A stretch of 16,509 nucleotides of DNA, taken from assembly GCA_934247855.1 (NCBI GenBank), contig CAKQKA010000035.1, positions 1 to 16,509 on the forward strand, in the 5' to 3' direction. A program made the position numbers and the translations under genes. The stretch comes from an uncultured Clostridia bacterium. GTDB taxonomy: Bacteria > Bacillota > Clostridia > Christensenellales > Borkfalkiaceae. Positions 1 through 6,864 of the stretch are shown here, one piece after another; positions within the stretch are counted from its first letter, which is position 1; each line of letters starts with the position of its first letter. The notes below the pieces were generated by a model that did no database searches, was not told where the DNA came from, and saw only the letters and a program-made list of their open reading frames with translations.

Positions 1-35
1 GTTTTTATTTCAAGATTCATCGGTTAACCTTCACC

Positions 36-66
36 GAACCACGCGACTATCGCGTGGTTTTTCTTT
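36..66 (+). terminator. Rho-independent terminator of an upstream plus-strand unit
   Basis: A GC-rich stem (CCACGCG / CGCGTGG, loop ACTAT) is followed directly by TTTTTCTTT. It would end a plus-strand transcript entering from the left. A short in-frame tail ending in TAA at 25-27 could be the last codons of that gene, but too little is present to identify it. Confidence 0.7.
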
Positions 67-71
67 ATATC

Positions 72-114
72 AAAAAAACGAGGTATCGCCGAATTGGCGA
101 AGCCTCGTTTTTTT
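72..114. terminator. Bidirectional hairpin terminator after tRNA-Leu
   Basis: The stem ACGAGG / CCTCGT continues into ATCGCC / GGCGA around a short loop. It has an A-run on the left (T-run on the minus strand) and a T-run on the right (108-114), so it can stop transcription in both directions. On the minus strand it lies about 9 nt past the CCA end of the tRNA, which is the expected place for that gene's terminator. Confidence 0.8.
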
Positions 115-122
115 ATTTTGTC

Positions 123-211
123 TGGTGCCGCTGGCCGGGGTCGAACCGGCACGATCGGTGAAGATCGAGGGATTTTAAGTCCCTTGCGTCTGCCTATTCC
201 GCCACAGCGGC
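123..211 (-). tRNA. trnL: tRNA-Leu (anticodon UAA)
   Basis: Read on the minus strand, the acceptor stem GCCGCTG pairs with CAGCGGC, followed by discriminator A and an encoded CCA. The D-arm carries the GGCGGAA...GGCAGACG pattern typical of leucine tRNAs. The anticodon arm is AGGGA / TCCCT with loop CTTAAAA (anticodon TAA). A long class II variable arm (TCGATCTTCACCGATCG) precedes the T-arm, which contains GGTTCGACCCC. All the usual parts are present at a normal length of 89 nt. It is a single-gene unit with a consensus promoter upstream and a hairpin terminator downstream. Its 5' end, not its 3' end, faces the CRISPR region. Confidence 0.97.
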
Positions 212-225
212 ACATAACGCTTGGT

Positions 226-254
226 ATTATACCGCTATACAATGTTATTGTCAA
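226..254 (-). promoter_or_regulatory. Promoter of tRNA-Leu
   Basis: The minus strand reads TTGACA (249-254), a 17-nt spacer, then TATAAT (226-231). Both boxes match the sigma-A/sigma-70 consensus perfectly. Transcription would start near 219, about 8 nt before the mature tRNA 5' end. Confidence 0.92.
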
Positions 255-352
255 GCCATAATCGGCAATTTCTTAAAAATCGATTTTTTTAACCCAAGTT
301 TTAATATTGAACTACAAATCGCGTATAGTTGATTAAGTTGATTTTTAATGCC

Positions 353-383
353 GACAAATCTAAAACGCAACTTTAGATTTGTC
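353..383. repeat. Perfect 12-bp inverted repeat
   Basis: GACAAATCTAAA and TTTAGATTTGTC flank a 7-nt loop (ACGCAAC). It is followed by A8, not T, on the plus strand, and has no T-run on the correct side on the minus strand. It is therefore not a standard terminator. Its role is unknown. Confidence 0.75.
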
Positions 384-440
384 AAAAAAAACTTTATCCT
401 ACAGTTGAATTTATATTTTTGTTTGTAATAATTTAGCGGG

Positions 441-457
441 CTATAGGTCGATTATCG
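441..457 (+). repeat. Dispersed motif copy 1
   Basis: The sequence is CTATAGGTCGATTATCG, one base away from copies 4 and 5 (CTATAAGTCGATTATCG). It is preceded by GCGGG, similar to the CGGG before copy 4. It lies in non-coding DNA in the same orientation as the other four copies. Confidence 0.7.
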
Positions 458-520
458 GCACTTTTAATAAAATGCAGGTGTATTTGTGTTGATTTAATTA
501 AATCGGGCTTCTTTTACTTT

Positions 521-558
521 AAAACCCGCCTATAAGCCCGTTATCGTGTAGTTGGCAA
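521..558 (+). repeat. 38-bp direct repeat, left copy (dispersed motif copy 2)
   Basis: This 38-bp block contains the core CTATAAGCCCGTTATCG (530-546), followed by TGTAGTTGGCAA. It matches 7811-7848 at 36 of 38 positions, differing only at 529 (C versus T) and 555 (G versus A). The two copies lie on either side of the complete CRISPR-Cas locus, as direct repeats. Confidence 0.85.
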
Positions 559-590
559 TGTGAAAATTATCGTTTTGTAATATTTGATAT

Positions 591-636
591 AGCGTTCTGA
601 TTAATTGCTGTCATGAAATTAAGAAGAACGCTTTTT
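591..636 (+). terminator. Orphan plus-strand terminator
   Basis: AGCGTTCT, a 2x2 internal mismatch and TTAATT pair with AATTAA and AGAACGCT around a 10-nt loop. The hairpin is followed by T5. No gene precedes it. A weak promoter-like pair, TTGGCA (552-557) and TGTAAT (576-581) with an 18-nt spacer, lies just upstream and starts inside the 38-bp repeat. A very short RNA, or insulation of the cas operon, are possible readings. Confidence 0.65.
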
Positions 637-701
637 GCAGATAAAAAAACATCTCAGCTTTATTAAATTTGAGCAAATTATATTTAAAAATAAAAAAATA
701 A

Positions 702-730
702 TTGAAAAATTTTATAATTGGTGATACAAT
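702..730 (+). promoter_or_regulatory. Probable promoter of the cas9-cas1-cas2-csn2 operon
   Basis: TTGAAA (702-707), a 17-nt spacer and TACAAT (725-730), with TG one base before the -10 (extended -10). It is the best plus-strand promoter upstream of cas9. The predicted start near 737 gives a leader of about 180 nt that crosses the entire tracrRNA gene in antisense. This is inferred from the boxes only. Confidence 0.7.
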
Positions 731-772
731 AACATTGCTAAAATGACGCGTGCAGTCTGATAAAAAGTGAAC

Positions 773-801
773 AAAAAAAGCTCTGTAAGAACAGAACTTT
801 T
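773..801 (-). terminator. tracrRNA terminator hairpin
   Basis: On the minus strand, AAAAGTTCTGT pairs with ACAGAGCTTTT (11 bp, one G-U) around TCTT, then runs into T7 (773-779). On the plus strand the same hairpin carries one C-A mismatch and only TTTT after it. It could therefore act as a weak attenuator in the cas9 leader. Confidence 0.9.
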
Positions 802-865
802 AATGATCGCCAATGCGAATAGGTGATTAGACAAAGTTTTATTTGAACTCGCTTTGTTATTTTGT
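773..865 (-). ncRNA. tracrRNA of the type II-A CRISPR system
   Basis: On the minus strand, CAAAATAACAAAGC (851-864) is the exact complement of CRISPR repeat positions 9-22. It is followed by GAGT (847-850), which faces repeat GA as the bulge. TCAAAT (841-846) pairs with repeat GTTTGA as the lower stem, with one G-U pair. This is the repeat:anti-repeat layout known for type II-A guides. A small hairpin (TCGC / GCGA, 807-818) lies in the nexus region, and a terminator hairpin with a T-run ends the RNA. Length is about 93 nt from the predicted start near 865. It is divergent from cas9. In the family, tracrRNA pairs with pre-crRNA, RNase III cuts the duplex, and Cas9 binds the pair. Confidence 0.93.
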
Positions 866-871
866 ACCTTA

Positions 872-900
872 AGTCTAACACAAAAAAAACATGTTGTCAA
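872..900 (-). promoter_or_regulatory. tracrRNA promoter overlapping the cas9 translation start region
   Basis: The minus strand reads TTGACA (895-900), a 17-nt spacer and TAGACT (872-877), with TG one base before the -10. The predicted start near 865 places the RNA 5' end just outside the 14-nt anti-repeat. The -35 box touches the first base of the cas9 ribosome site (AGGGAGGA, 900-907). Confidence 0.88.
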
Positions 901-917
901 GGGAGGAATGTAAAAAA

Positions 918-3900
918 ATGGAAAAATTTTATGTAGGGACGGATATCGGAACAAACTCGGTAGGTGTGGCTTGTACCGATGAGAATTACAAATTGCTACG
1001 GGCAAAGGGGAAAGATTGTTGGACTGTAAGGCTTTTTGAAGAGGCTAAGACCGCTGCCGAAAGAAGAACGTTCAGGACGGCAAGAAGGAGATTGGCTCGG
1101 CGCAGGCAAAGAATTGCCTGGTTGCAGGATTTGTTTGCCCCGTATATCGAAGACAAAACGTTTTTTATTCGCTTAAATAACAGTCAGTTTTTGTCTGAAG
1201 ATAAGGATGAATTGCTTGGCGGTAATAAAAACAATCTTTTTGCGGGCGAGTATGACGATAGAAAATATCACGAAGAATTTCCTACTGTTTTTCACTTGAG
1301 AGAAGCATTGATTAACGACGGGAAATACGATTTGCGTTTGTATTATCTTGCATTACACCACATAATCAAATATCGCGGGCACTTTTTGTTTGAGGGCAGT
1401 GTTGAGGAAATACGAAACTTTTCAAGGCTTTTAAACGGGTTGAACGACGTGATAAGCGATTTGTACGGCGACGAAATATCTGCATTTTCTGAAACCGCGT
1501 CGGATGAAGTGAAGGCAATTTTACTCGACAAAACAAAGGGAATAAAAGATAAACAACTTTTGCTTGAAAAATTGTTTGCGGTGAGCGATAAAACAAGTAA
1601 AGAAATAATAAAGGGAATAATCGGAGCAAAGATTTCGCCCGCGGTGTTATTCGGCGAAGAATACAAAGAGTTAAAGAACTTTTCTTTTAAAGAAACGTCC
1701 GACGATACATTTGAACAAATGCGCATGGATTATGGCAATAATTTTGCATTGCTTGAAGCTATGCGCTCGATATATAGTTACGTTACGTTTGAGAAACTGC
1801 TTGAAGGGCATCGCGATATATCGTCCGCAATGATTGCCGTGTATGATAAACATAATAGTGATTTAAATAAACTTAAAAATTTTATCAGAACCGAAGCCAA
1901 AGAATATTACAATCAAATATTCAGAAACGTAAATGAAAAGAGCAACTATGTAAATTACATAGGTCATACGATTAAAGACGGTGTCAAGAAAAAAGTCAAA
2001 CGTTGTAAGGATGAAGAATTTTTTGCATATCTGAAAAAGATATTATCCTCGCTAAATAATGTCAACGACGATGCATGTCGCAACGCAATTCTTGCCGAGT
2101 TAGAAAACGGAACGTTTTTGCCTAAAATATTGCATAGCGATAACGGGTTGTTCCCAAGGCAAATAAACGAAGCCGAACTAAATAGAATTGTAACTAATAT
2201 GGTAAAAAATTATCCGGAAACGGCAGCGTTCGCTGATAAAATTTTACCTCTTTTCAGGTTCAGAATTCCGTATTATGTCGGACCTTTGACAGGTACAAAC
2301 TCATGGGCGGTGCGGACCTCCGAAAAGGTTACTCCCTGGAACATTGAGCAGGTTGTCGATTTCGCGAAGAGCAACGAAGAATTTATGCGCAGAATGACAA
2401 ACAAATGTACATATTTGCGTGGTGAGGACGTTTTGCCTAAGGCGGCTATACTTTACCAAAAATTCGACGTGTTAAACCAAATCAATAAACTGCGTGTTAA
2501 CGACATGTTGCTCCCGATTGCCCTGAAGCAAAAAATATATAACGAACTATTTCTTGTTTACCCGAGAGTGTCCGATAAGAAGATTAAAGAATTGCTTGTT
2601 CGCGAGAATTACATTTCGGCTGAAGATGCTAAAGCAATTGTTTTAAAGGGTAAAGACGGCGAGTTTAAAGCGTCAATGTCTACTTATATAAGATTGAAAA
2701 AGATTCTCGGCAATTTTGTGGATAAGGATATCGAATCCGGTGGCGGTGTATGCGAAAATATCGTGCTATGGCATACGCTCAATACGGACAAGAAAATTGT
2801 AGAAAATTTAATCAGAAAGAATTACGGCAAAATTCCCGAAATCAAAGCGGCAATTTCTCAACTTAAAGGTTTAACGTTTAACGATTTCGGTAAATTATCC
2901 GCTAAATTTTTGAACGGAATAACGGCAATCAATAAAACAACCGGCGAAATAGTAACTATTCTGGACGTTTTGTTTGATACAAACGAAAATTTGAATGAGA
3001 TTCTCAACGACGAAAACTACAATTTTGCCGAAGTAATCGAAAGCGAAAACGGCGTAGCCGATAGCAAAGTCGATTATAGCTCGGTTGAGGAATTATACGT
3101 TTCGCCTGCGGTGCGTCGCGGTATATGGCAAACACTCGGCATTATAGACGAGTATGTGGCGGCGATAGGAAAAACTCCCGATAAAATTTTTGTTGAAGTA
3201 ACTCGTGAGGACGGAAAGAAGGGCGATGAAGGTCGCACTCAGCCGAGAAAACGTCAGCTCCTTGAAAAATATAAAAATGTCGGCGAAGCGTATGCTGACG
3301 TTATAGCCCAACTCAACGATGAAAAATACAGTGATTTAAAATTGAGGCAGGAACGACTGTTTTTATATTTCAGACAGCTTGGCAGGTGTATGTATTCCGG
3401 TGCACGTATCGACCTTGAAAATCTGAATACAGACACATACGACGTAGACCACATTTTGCCGAGGACATATATAAAAGACGACAGCCTTGATAACAAAGTT
3501 CTTGTATTGCGTAGTAAAAATGCAAAGAAATCTGATACTTATCCTCTGCCCGAAGAGTTTTTTAATCAACGCAACTTTTGGAAAATGTTGCTTGAAAAAA
3601 ATCTTATTTCCCGTACGACGTATGACAGGCTTACACGAACCGAACCCCTCGGCGATAACGATTACAAGGACTTTATAAACCGTCAGAAGGTTATAACCGA
3701 TCAGACGGCGAAGGCTGTAATCGAATTACTCGGGAGAAAATATCCGAATACAAAAATAGTATTCAGCAAAGCCAAAAACGTTAACGATTTTAAAAATAAG
3801 TTTAACTTGTTCAAGTGCAGAGAGACGAATGACTTACACCACGCGCGCGACGCCTATCTTAACGTGGTTGTAGGCAACGTTTACGATACCGTTTTTTCAA

Positions 3901-4916
3901 CGCCGATAGCAATGTTCCGTCATGACGGGGACGCTTGGCGCACGTACAATCTTAAAAAATTGTTCACTCGCGATGTAGCGGGTGCCTGGAGTGACGATAT
4001 CAGAAAGACCGTGCTCGATACATTCGCCAAACATTCTATGATGGTTACAAGATATGCGACTTGTAATAAGGGGATGTTTTATGATCAAACCGTGTATGAA
4101 AAAGGGGATAGTTGTATAACTGCGCCGAGAAAGGGTGCAGGACCTCTTGCCGATTATTCAAAATATGGCGGCTATAGTTCTCAGAAAACAGCATATTTTG
4201 CAATAGTGTCGTCTATAGGCAAAAAGGGGGAACGTATTAAAACAATTGAGGCGATACCCGTACTTGTCGATTATAGGTCGAAAGCCGATCCCGATGCGAT
4301 TATAAAATATTTAAAAGCAAAATTAAATCAACCGGAAATAATAGTTTCCAAACTAAAAATTAAACAACTTGTTTCGTATAACGGAACGTTATGTAGTATA
4401 GCAGGGATTACTGGCATGCAAATTTCAGTTCATAATGCGAATCAGTTATTTACCGATAACAAAACCGATGAATATGTTTGTGCTTTGTTAAAACTGTTGG
4501 ATATGAATAGCAAAAACATGGTAGCGCATGACGAAACCGAGTACGTTATTAAAACGAACCGAAACGGCGAGCGTAAGTTGGTCATAACAAAAGAAAGCAA
4601 TATTAAATTATATGATGTATTAAGGAATAAATTAGACAGCGACATTTATTCGGGAATATCGGCATTTAAGACGTTTAAAGGAAATCTTGACAACAGTTCC
4701 GTTATATTTGCAGAATTAAATATAATCGATCAGGCAAAAGTTATTATTCAGGTATTGAAAGCATTAAAAAACAATGCGGAAACTGCCGATATAAGGTTAA
4801 TAGGTGGAGGTCCTCAAAGCTGTAGAATACAAATCAACAAGAATATAACCGACGTGGATTTTAAAATAATCGATCTCTCACCCGCAGGACTTACGCAGAG
4901 AATAAGGAAGGTGTAA
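918..4916 (+). CDS. cas9: Type II-A CRISPR-associated endonuclease Cas9
   Basis: RNA-guided DNA endonuclease of 1332 residues, slightly shorter than SpCas9 (1368). The N-terminus has RuvC-I (VGTDIGTNSVGVA, catalytic D9). An arginine-rich bridge helix follows at about 49-75, then a large helical recognition lobe. RuvC-II is IFVEVTRE (E760). The HNH domain has DVDHILP (D844, H845), then N859 and N868, which match SpCas9 N854 and N863 at a constant offset. RuvC-III is HHARDAYLN (H975, D978). The PAM-interacting domain ends near GGGPQSCRIQINKN. I chose the ATG at 918 because AGGGAGGA lies 10 nt before it. The in-frame ATG at 891 lies before that site, lacks its own, and falls in the tracrRNA promoter spacer. 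All nuclease residues are intact, so it should be active. It heads a four-gene operon. Confidence 0.97.
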   Translation: MEKFYVGTDIGTNSVGVACTDENYKLLRAKGKDCWTVRLFEEAKTAAERRTFRTARRRLARRRQRIAWLQDLFAPYIEDKTFFIRLNNSQFLSEDKDELLGGNKNNLFAGEYDDRKYHEEFPTVFHLREALINDGKYDLRLYYLALHHIIKYRGHFLFEGSVEEIRNFSRLLNGLNDVISDLYGDEISAFSETASDEVKAILLDKTKGIKDKQLLLEKLFAVSDKTSKEIIKGIIGAKISPAVLFGEEYKELKNFSFKETSDDTFEQMRMDYGNNFALLEAMRSIYSYVTFEKLLEGHRDISSAMIAVYDKHNSDLNKLKNFIRTEAKEYYNQIFRNVNEKSNYVNYIGHTIKDGVKKKVKRCKDEEFFAYLKKILSSLNNVNDDACRNAILAELENGTFLPKILHSDNGLFPRQINEAELNRIVTNMVKNYPETAAFADKILPLFRFRIPYYVGPLTGTNSWAVRTSEKVTPWNIEQVVDFAKSNEEFMRRMTNKCTYLRGEDVLPKAAILYQKFDVLNQINKLRVNDMLLPIALKQKIYNELFLVYPRVSDKKIKELLVRENYISAEDAKAIVLKGKDGEFKASMSTYIRLKKILGNFVDKDIESGGGVCENIVLWHTLNTDKKIVENLIRKNYGKIPEIKAAISQLKGLTFNDFGKLSAKFLNGITAINKTTGEIVTILDVLFDTNENLNEILNDENYNFAEVIESENGVADSKVDYSSVEELYVSPAVRRGIWQTLGIIDEYVAAIGKTPDKIFVEVTREDGKKGDEGRTQPRKRQLLEKYKNVGEAYADVIAQLNDEKYSDLKLRQERLFLYFRQLGRCMYSGARIDLENLNTDTYDVDHILPRTYIKDDSLDNKVLVLRSKNAKKSDTYPLPEEFFNQRNFWKMLLEKNLISRTTYDRLTRTEPLGDNDYKDFINRQKVITDQTAKAVIELLGRKYPNTKIVFSKAKNVNDFKNKFNLFKCRETNDLHHARDAYLNVVVGNVYDTVFSTPIAMFRHDGDAWRTYNLKKLFTRDVAGAWSDDIRKTVLDTFAKHSMMVTRYATCNKGMFYDQTVYEKGDSCITAPRKGAGPLADYSKYGGYSSQKTAYFAIVSSIGKKGERIKTIEAIPVLVDYRSKADPDAIIKYLKAKLNQPEIIVSKLKIKQLVSYNGTLCSIAGITGMQISVHNANQLFTDNKTDEYVCALLKLLDMNSKNMVAHDETEYVIKTNRNGERKLVITKESNIKLYDVLRNKLDSDIYSGISAFKTFKGNLDNSSVIFAELNIIDQAKVIIQVLKALKNNAETADIRLIGGGPQSCRIQINKNITDVDFKIIDLSPAGLTQRIRKV

Positions 4917-4918
4917 CT

Positions 4919-5797
4919 ATGGGTTTCAGGACGGTGGTAGTGAATTCAAGGAGTAAACTGGAATTCAGGCTGAATTTTTTGATTATACGCGGCGAAACCG
5001 AAAGGCGGATATATATCAACGAGATCAACACGTTGATAGTGCAAAGCACTGCGGTTTCGCTTACCGCCGCTCTTTTATCCGAGCTGATTCATAACAACGT
5101 TAAAGTCGTTTTTTGCGATGAAAAATGCAATCCGTCGGCGGAACTGTTGCCATATTATGGCGCGCATAATACGTCAAAGCGTATTAAAGCGCAGGCAAAT
5201 TGGAGTATCGAAGCTAAAGACGAAATATGGAAAACTTTAATCACAAAAAAGATATTATGCCAAAGCGAGTTACTGCTTAAAAACGGTTTTTTAACCGAAT
5301 CCGAAATGCTTAAAGAATACGCTGCCGAAGTTGTCGCGGGCGATTTGACCAATAGGGAGGGGCATGCCGCAAAAGTATATTTTAACGCAATTTTGCCCGA
5401 CGGCATTACCCGTCGGAGCGTTGCTTTTGTAAACGGCTGTTTAAACTATGGTTATGCAGTTCTTCTTTCGGCGATAAATCGTGAAATCGTTGCGGCGGGT
5501 TATATCACGCAACTCGGAATATGGCACGATAACGAATTCAATTGTTTTAATTTAGGTTCCGATTTAATGGAACCGCTCAGACCGATTGTGGATGAAACCG
5601 CCTTATCCATGTTAGAAGGAGACAAAGATTTTAAGCGTAAAATGGCGAATATTCTTAATTACGAAACTGTTTTTGGCGGTAAAAAGACAACACTTGATAT
5701 CGCCGTCAGGCAATATGTAAAAAGTGTTTTTTATGCGCTCGAGGAAAATAAGCCCGATTTAGTTGTTTTTCCCGAATGTGTTAAAATAGACGTATGA
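4919..5797 (+). CDS. cas1: CRISPR integrase subunit Cas1 (type II-A)
   Basis: A 292-residue Cas1, the usual length for the type II family. Cas1 is the metal-dependent integrase that inserts new spacers, working as a complex with Cas2. The conserved metal ligands are visible: E147 in TNREGHAAKVYF, H203 in GIWHDNEF, and E218 in GSDLMEPLRPIVD. The N-terminal beta-rich domain occupies roughly residues 1-80, followed by the helical catalytic domain. The ATG is 2 nt after the cas9 stop, with AAGGAAGGTG as ribosome site inside the end of cas9, so translation is probably coupled. The stop overlaps the cas2 start by 4 nt. Confidence 0.97.
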   Translation: MGFRTVVVNSRSKLEFRLNFLIIRGETERRIYINEINTLIVQSTAVSLTAALLSELIHNNVKVVFCDEKCNPSAELLPYYGAHNTSKRIKAQANWSIEAKDEIWKTLITKKILCQSELLLKNGFLTESEMLKEYAAEVVAGDLTNREGHAAKVYFNAILPDGITRRSVAFVNGCLNYGYAVLLSAINREIVAAGYITQLGIWHDNEFNCFNLGSDLMEPLRPIVDETALSMLEGDKDFKRKMANILNYETVFGGKKTTLDIAVRQYVKSVFYALEENKPDLVVFPECVKIDV

Positions 5798-6114
5798 ACA
5801 ATAGATTTATGAGATTATTGATATTTTTTGATTTACCTATGGAAACATCAAAAGACAGAAGAGAGTATTCTCGTTTTCATAAGTTTTTAATAAAGAGCGG
5901 TTTTATAATGATGCAAAAATCGGTATATTCAAAACTTGTTATAAATAACGTTACCAGCGACGCCGTAAAACAAAAGGTGACGGATAATTTACCACCGATA
6001 GGTGTGGTGGAACTGCTTGAGGTAACCGAAAATCAATTCTCTCGTATAGAATACCTTGTAGGCGAAAAGCAAACGCTTGTAGAAGAAAGTATGGAGCGGC
6101 TTATTGAGGTATGA
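5794..6114 (+). CDS. cas2: CRISPR adaptation protein Cas2
   Basis: A 106-residue ferredoxin-like protein with the family's beta-1 signature LLIFFDLP, in which D13 is the conserved acidic residue. In known systems a Cas2 dimer bridges two Cas1 dimers and sets the protospacer length. The start overlaps the cas1 stop (ATGA), and the end overlaps the csn2 start in the same way. An internal Met6 could also serve as a start. The longer form is preferred because it fits the ATGA overlap and the typical type II-A N-terminus with a few residues before MRxLxFFD. Confidence 0.96.
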   Translation: MNNRFMRLLIFFDLPMETSKDRREYSRFHKFLIKSGFIMMQKSVYSKLVINNVTSDAVKQKVTDNLPPIGVVELLEVTENQFSRIEYLVGEKQTLVEESMERLIEV

Positions 6115-6806
6115 TAAGAATATCGAATAAATATTTAGAAACTCCAATTGTTTTAGAACCGTCCCATCCGTTTATATTATCGGTGGAAAACTCAAAGGAA
6201 TTTTATAAATTTGTTACCGACTTAAACAATGCTTTTTTAGATGAAACAAGTGATTTTTCATTTTGGAACGGCGATAAACAGATATCGCCAGAAAAAAGCG
6301 GAGAAATAATTTTAAGTCCTTTTCATTTTGATTTTACCGATAAAAAAATCATAAATCTATTGTATAAAAAACTGCAAAATAATTATAACGACGGAGCGTT
6401 TATCGCCGAGTTTAACGAAATCAACTCCCGGGTAGAAAATTTTTTATTCGATTTATGTTCGACCGTAGATTTTTCACTTGAACATGATTCGTTGTCGTTA
6501 GAAGCTGTGTTAAAATCGTGTTCGGTAAAACCTGCAAAAACATACGATAGTTTTCTTGAAAAACTCATTTGTTACATAAATATTTTTGTATCTTTAAAAT
6601 CGGTTAGTTTTTTCGCTCTCATCGGTATTAAAGACGTTTTGTCCGATGAAGAGCTTGCCTTATTGTACAAGCATTGCGAGCTAAACAAAGTTTCGTTATT
6701 CTTGCTTGAACGTGGGCGCGGTGAAAAAACGATTGAAAATGAACGAAAAATAATTATTACCGAAGATCTGTGTGAAATAGTTGAAAATATTGCAGAAATG
6801 TATTAA
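6111..6806 (+). CDS. csn2: Type II-A adaptation protein Csn2
   Basis: A 231-residue acidic protein in the defining position of type II-A systems, directly after cas2 with a 4-nt ATGA overlap. Csn2 proteins form tetrameric rings that bind DNA ends and take part in spacer acquisition with Cas1, Cas2 and Cas9. The length fits the short Csn2 form (about 220 residues) rather than the ~350-residue form of some streptococci. Recognisable stretches include the N-terminal YLETPIVLEPSHPFILSVEN and the central SFFALIGIKDVLSDEEL. The gene is notably AT-rich: 6121-6180 contains 17 G/C in 60 bases. Its last codons contain the predicted array promoter. The call rests on context, length and overall resemblance, as Csn2 has no catalytic signature. 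Confidence 0.93.
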   Translation: MIRISNKYLETPIVLEPSHPFILSVENSKEFYKFVTDLNNAFLDETSDFSFWNGDKQISPEKSGEIILSPFHFDFTDKKIINLLYKKLQNNYNDGAFIAEFNEINSRVENFLFDLCSTVDFSLEHDSLSLEAVLKSCSVKPAKTYDSFLEKLICYINIFVSLKSVSFFALIGIKDVLSDEELALLYKHCELNKVSLFLLERGRGEKTIENERKIIITEDLCEIVENIAEMY

Positions 6807-6809
6807 AAT
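6781..6809 (+). promoter_or_regulatory. Probable promoter of the CRISPR array
   Basis: TTGAAA (6781-6786), a 17-nt spacer and TAAAAT (6804-6809). The -10 overlaps the csn2 stop codon. The predicted start near 6816 would give a short leader RNA before repeat 1. Confidence 0.6.
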
Positions 6810-6864
6810 ATAACCAAAATAAGAAATAACCGCGCGGCAGCGTGTGCTTTTGACCTCATTTGAG
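6807..6864 (+). promoter_or_regulatory. CRISPR leader with ATTTGAG anchor
   Basis: The 58 nt between csn2 and repeat 1 end with ATTTGAG (6858-6864). In studied type II-A systems this same leader-anchoring sequence at the leader-repeat junction directs polarised spacer integration. Its presence marks this side as the acquisition end and agrees with array transcription on the plus strand. Confidence 0.85.

Larger units (their letters stand above)
255..701. other. Non-coding stretch between tRNA-Leu and the CRISPR locus
   Basis: No credible coding sequence is visible on either strand. The stretch holds a 12-bp perfect hairpin (353-383), two copies of the dispersed CTATAAG...TTATCG motif (441-457 and within 521-558), and a strong plus-strand terminator (591-636) with no gene before it. 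The rest is AT-rich and unassigned. Confidence 0.7.

Noticed and set aside
123..211. tRNA-Leu as the integration site of a mobile island carrying the CRISPR locus
   Set aside because: Integrases usually use the tRNA 3' end, which here points away from the CRISPR region. I saw no repeated tRNA 3' fragment and no integrase gene in the window.
353..383. Hairpin as a transcription terminator
   Set aside because: The perfect stem is followed by an A-run on the plus strand and no T-run on the minus strand.
891..917. Longer Cas9 start at ATG 891, adding nine residues
   Set aside because: The ribosome site AGGGAGGA (900-907) lies after this ATG and 10 nt before ATG 918. The extra residues overlap the tracrRNA promoter, and Cas9 proteins normally begin just before the RuvC-I strand.
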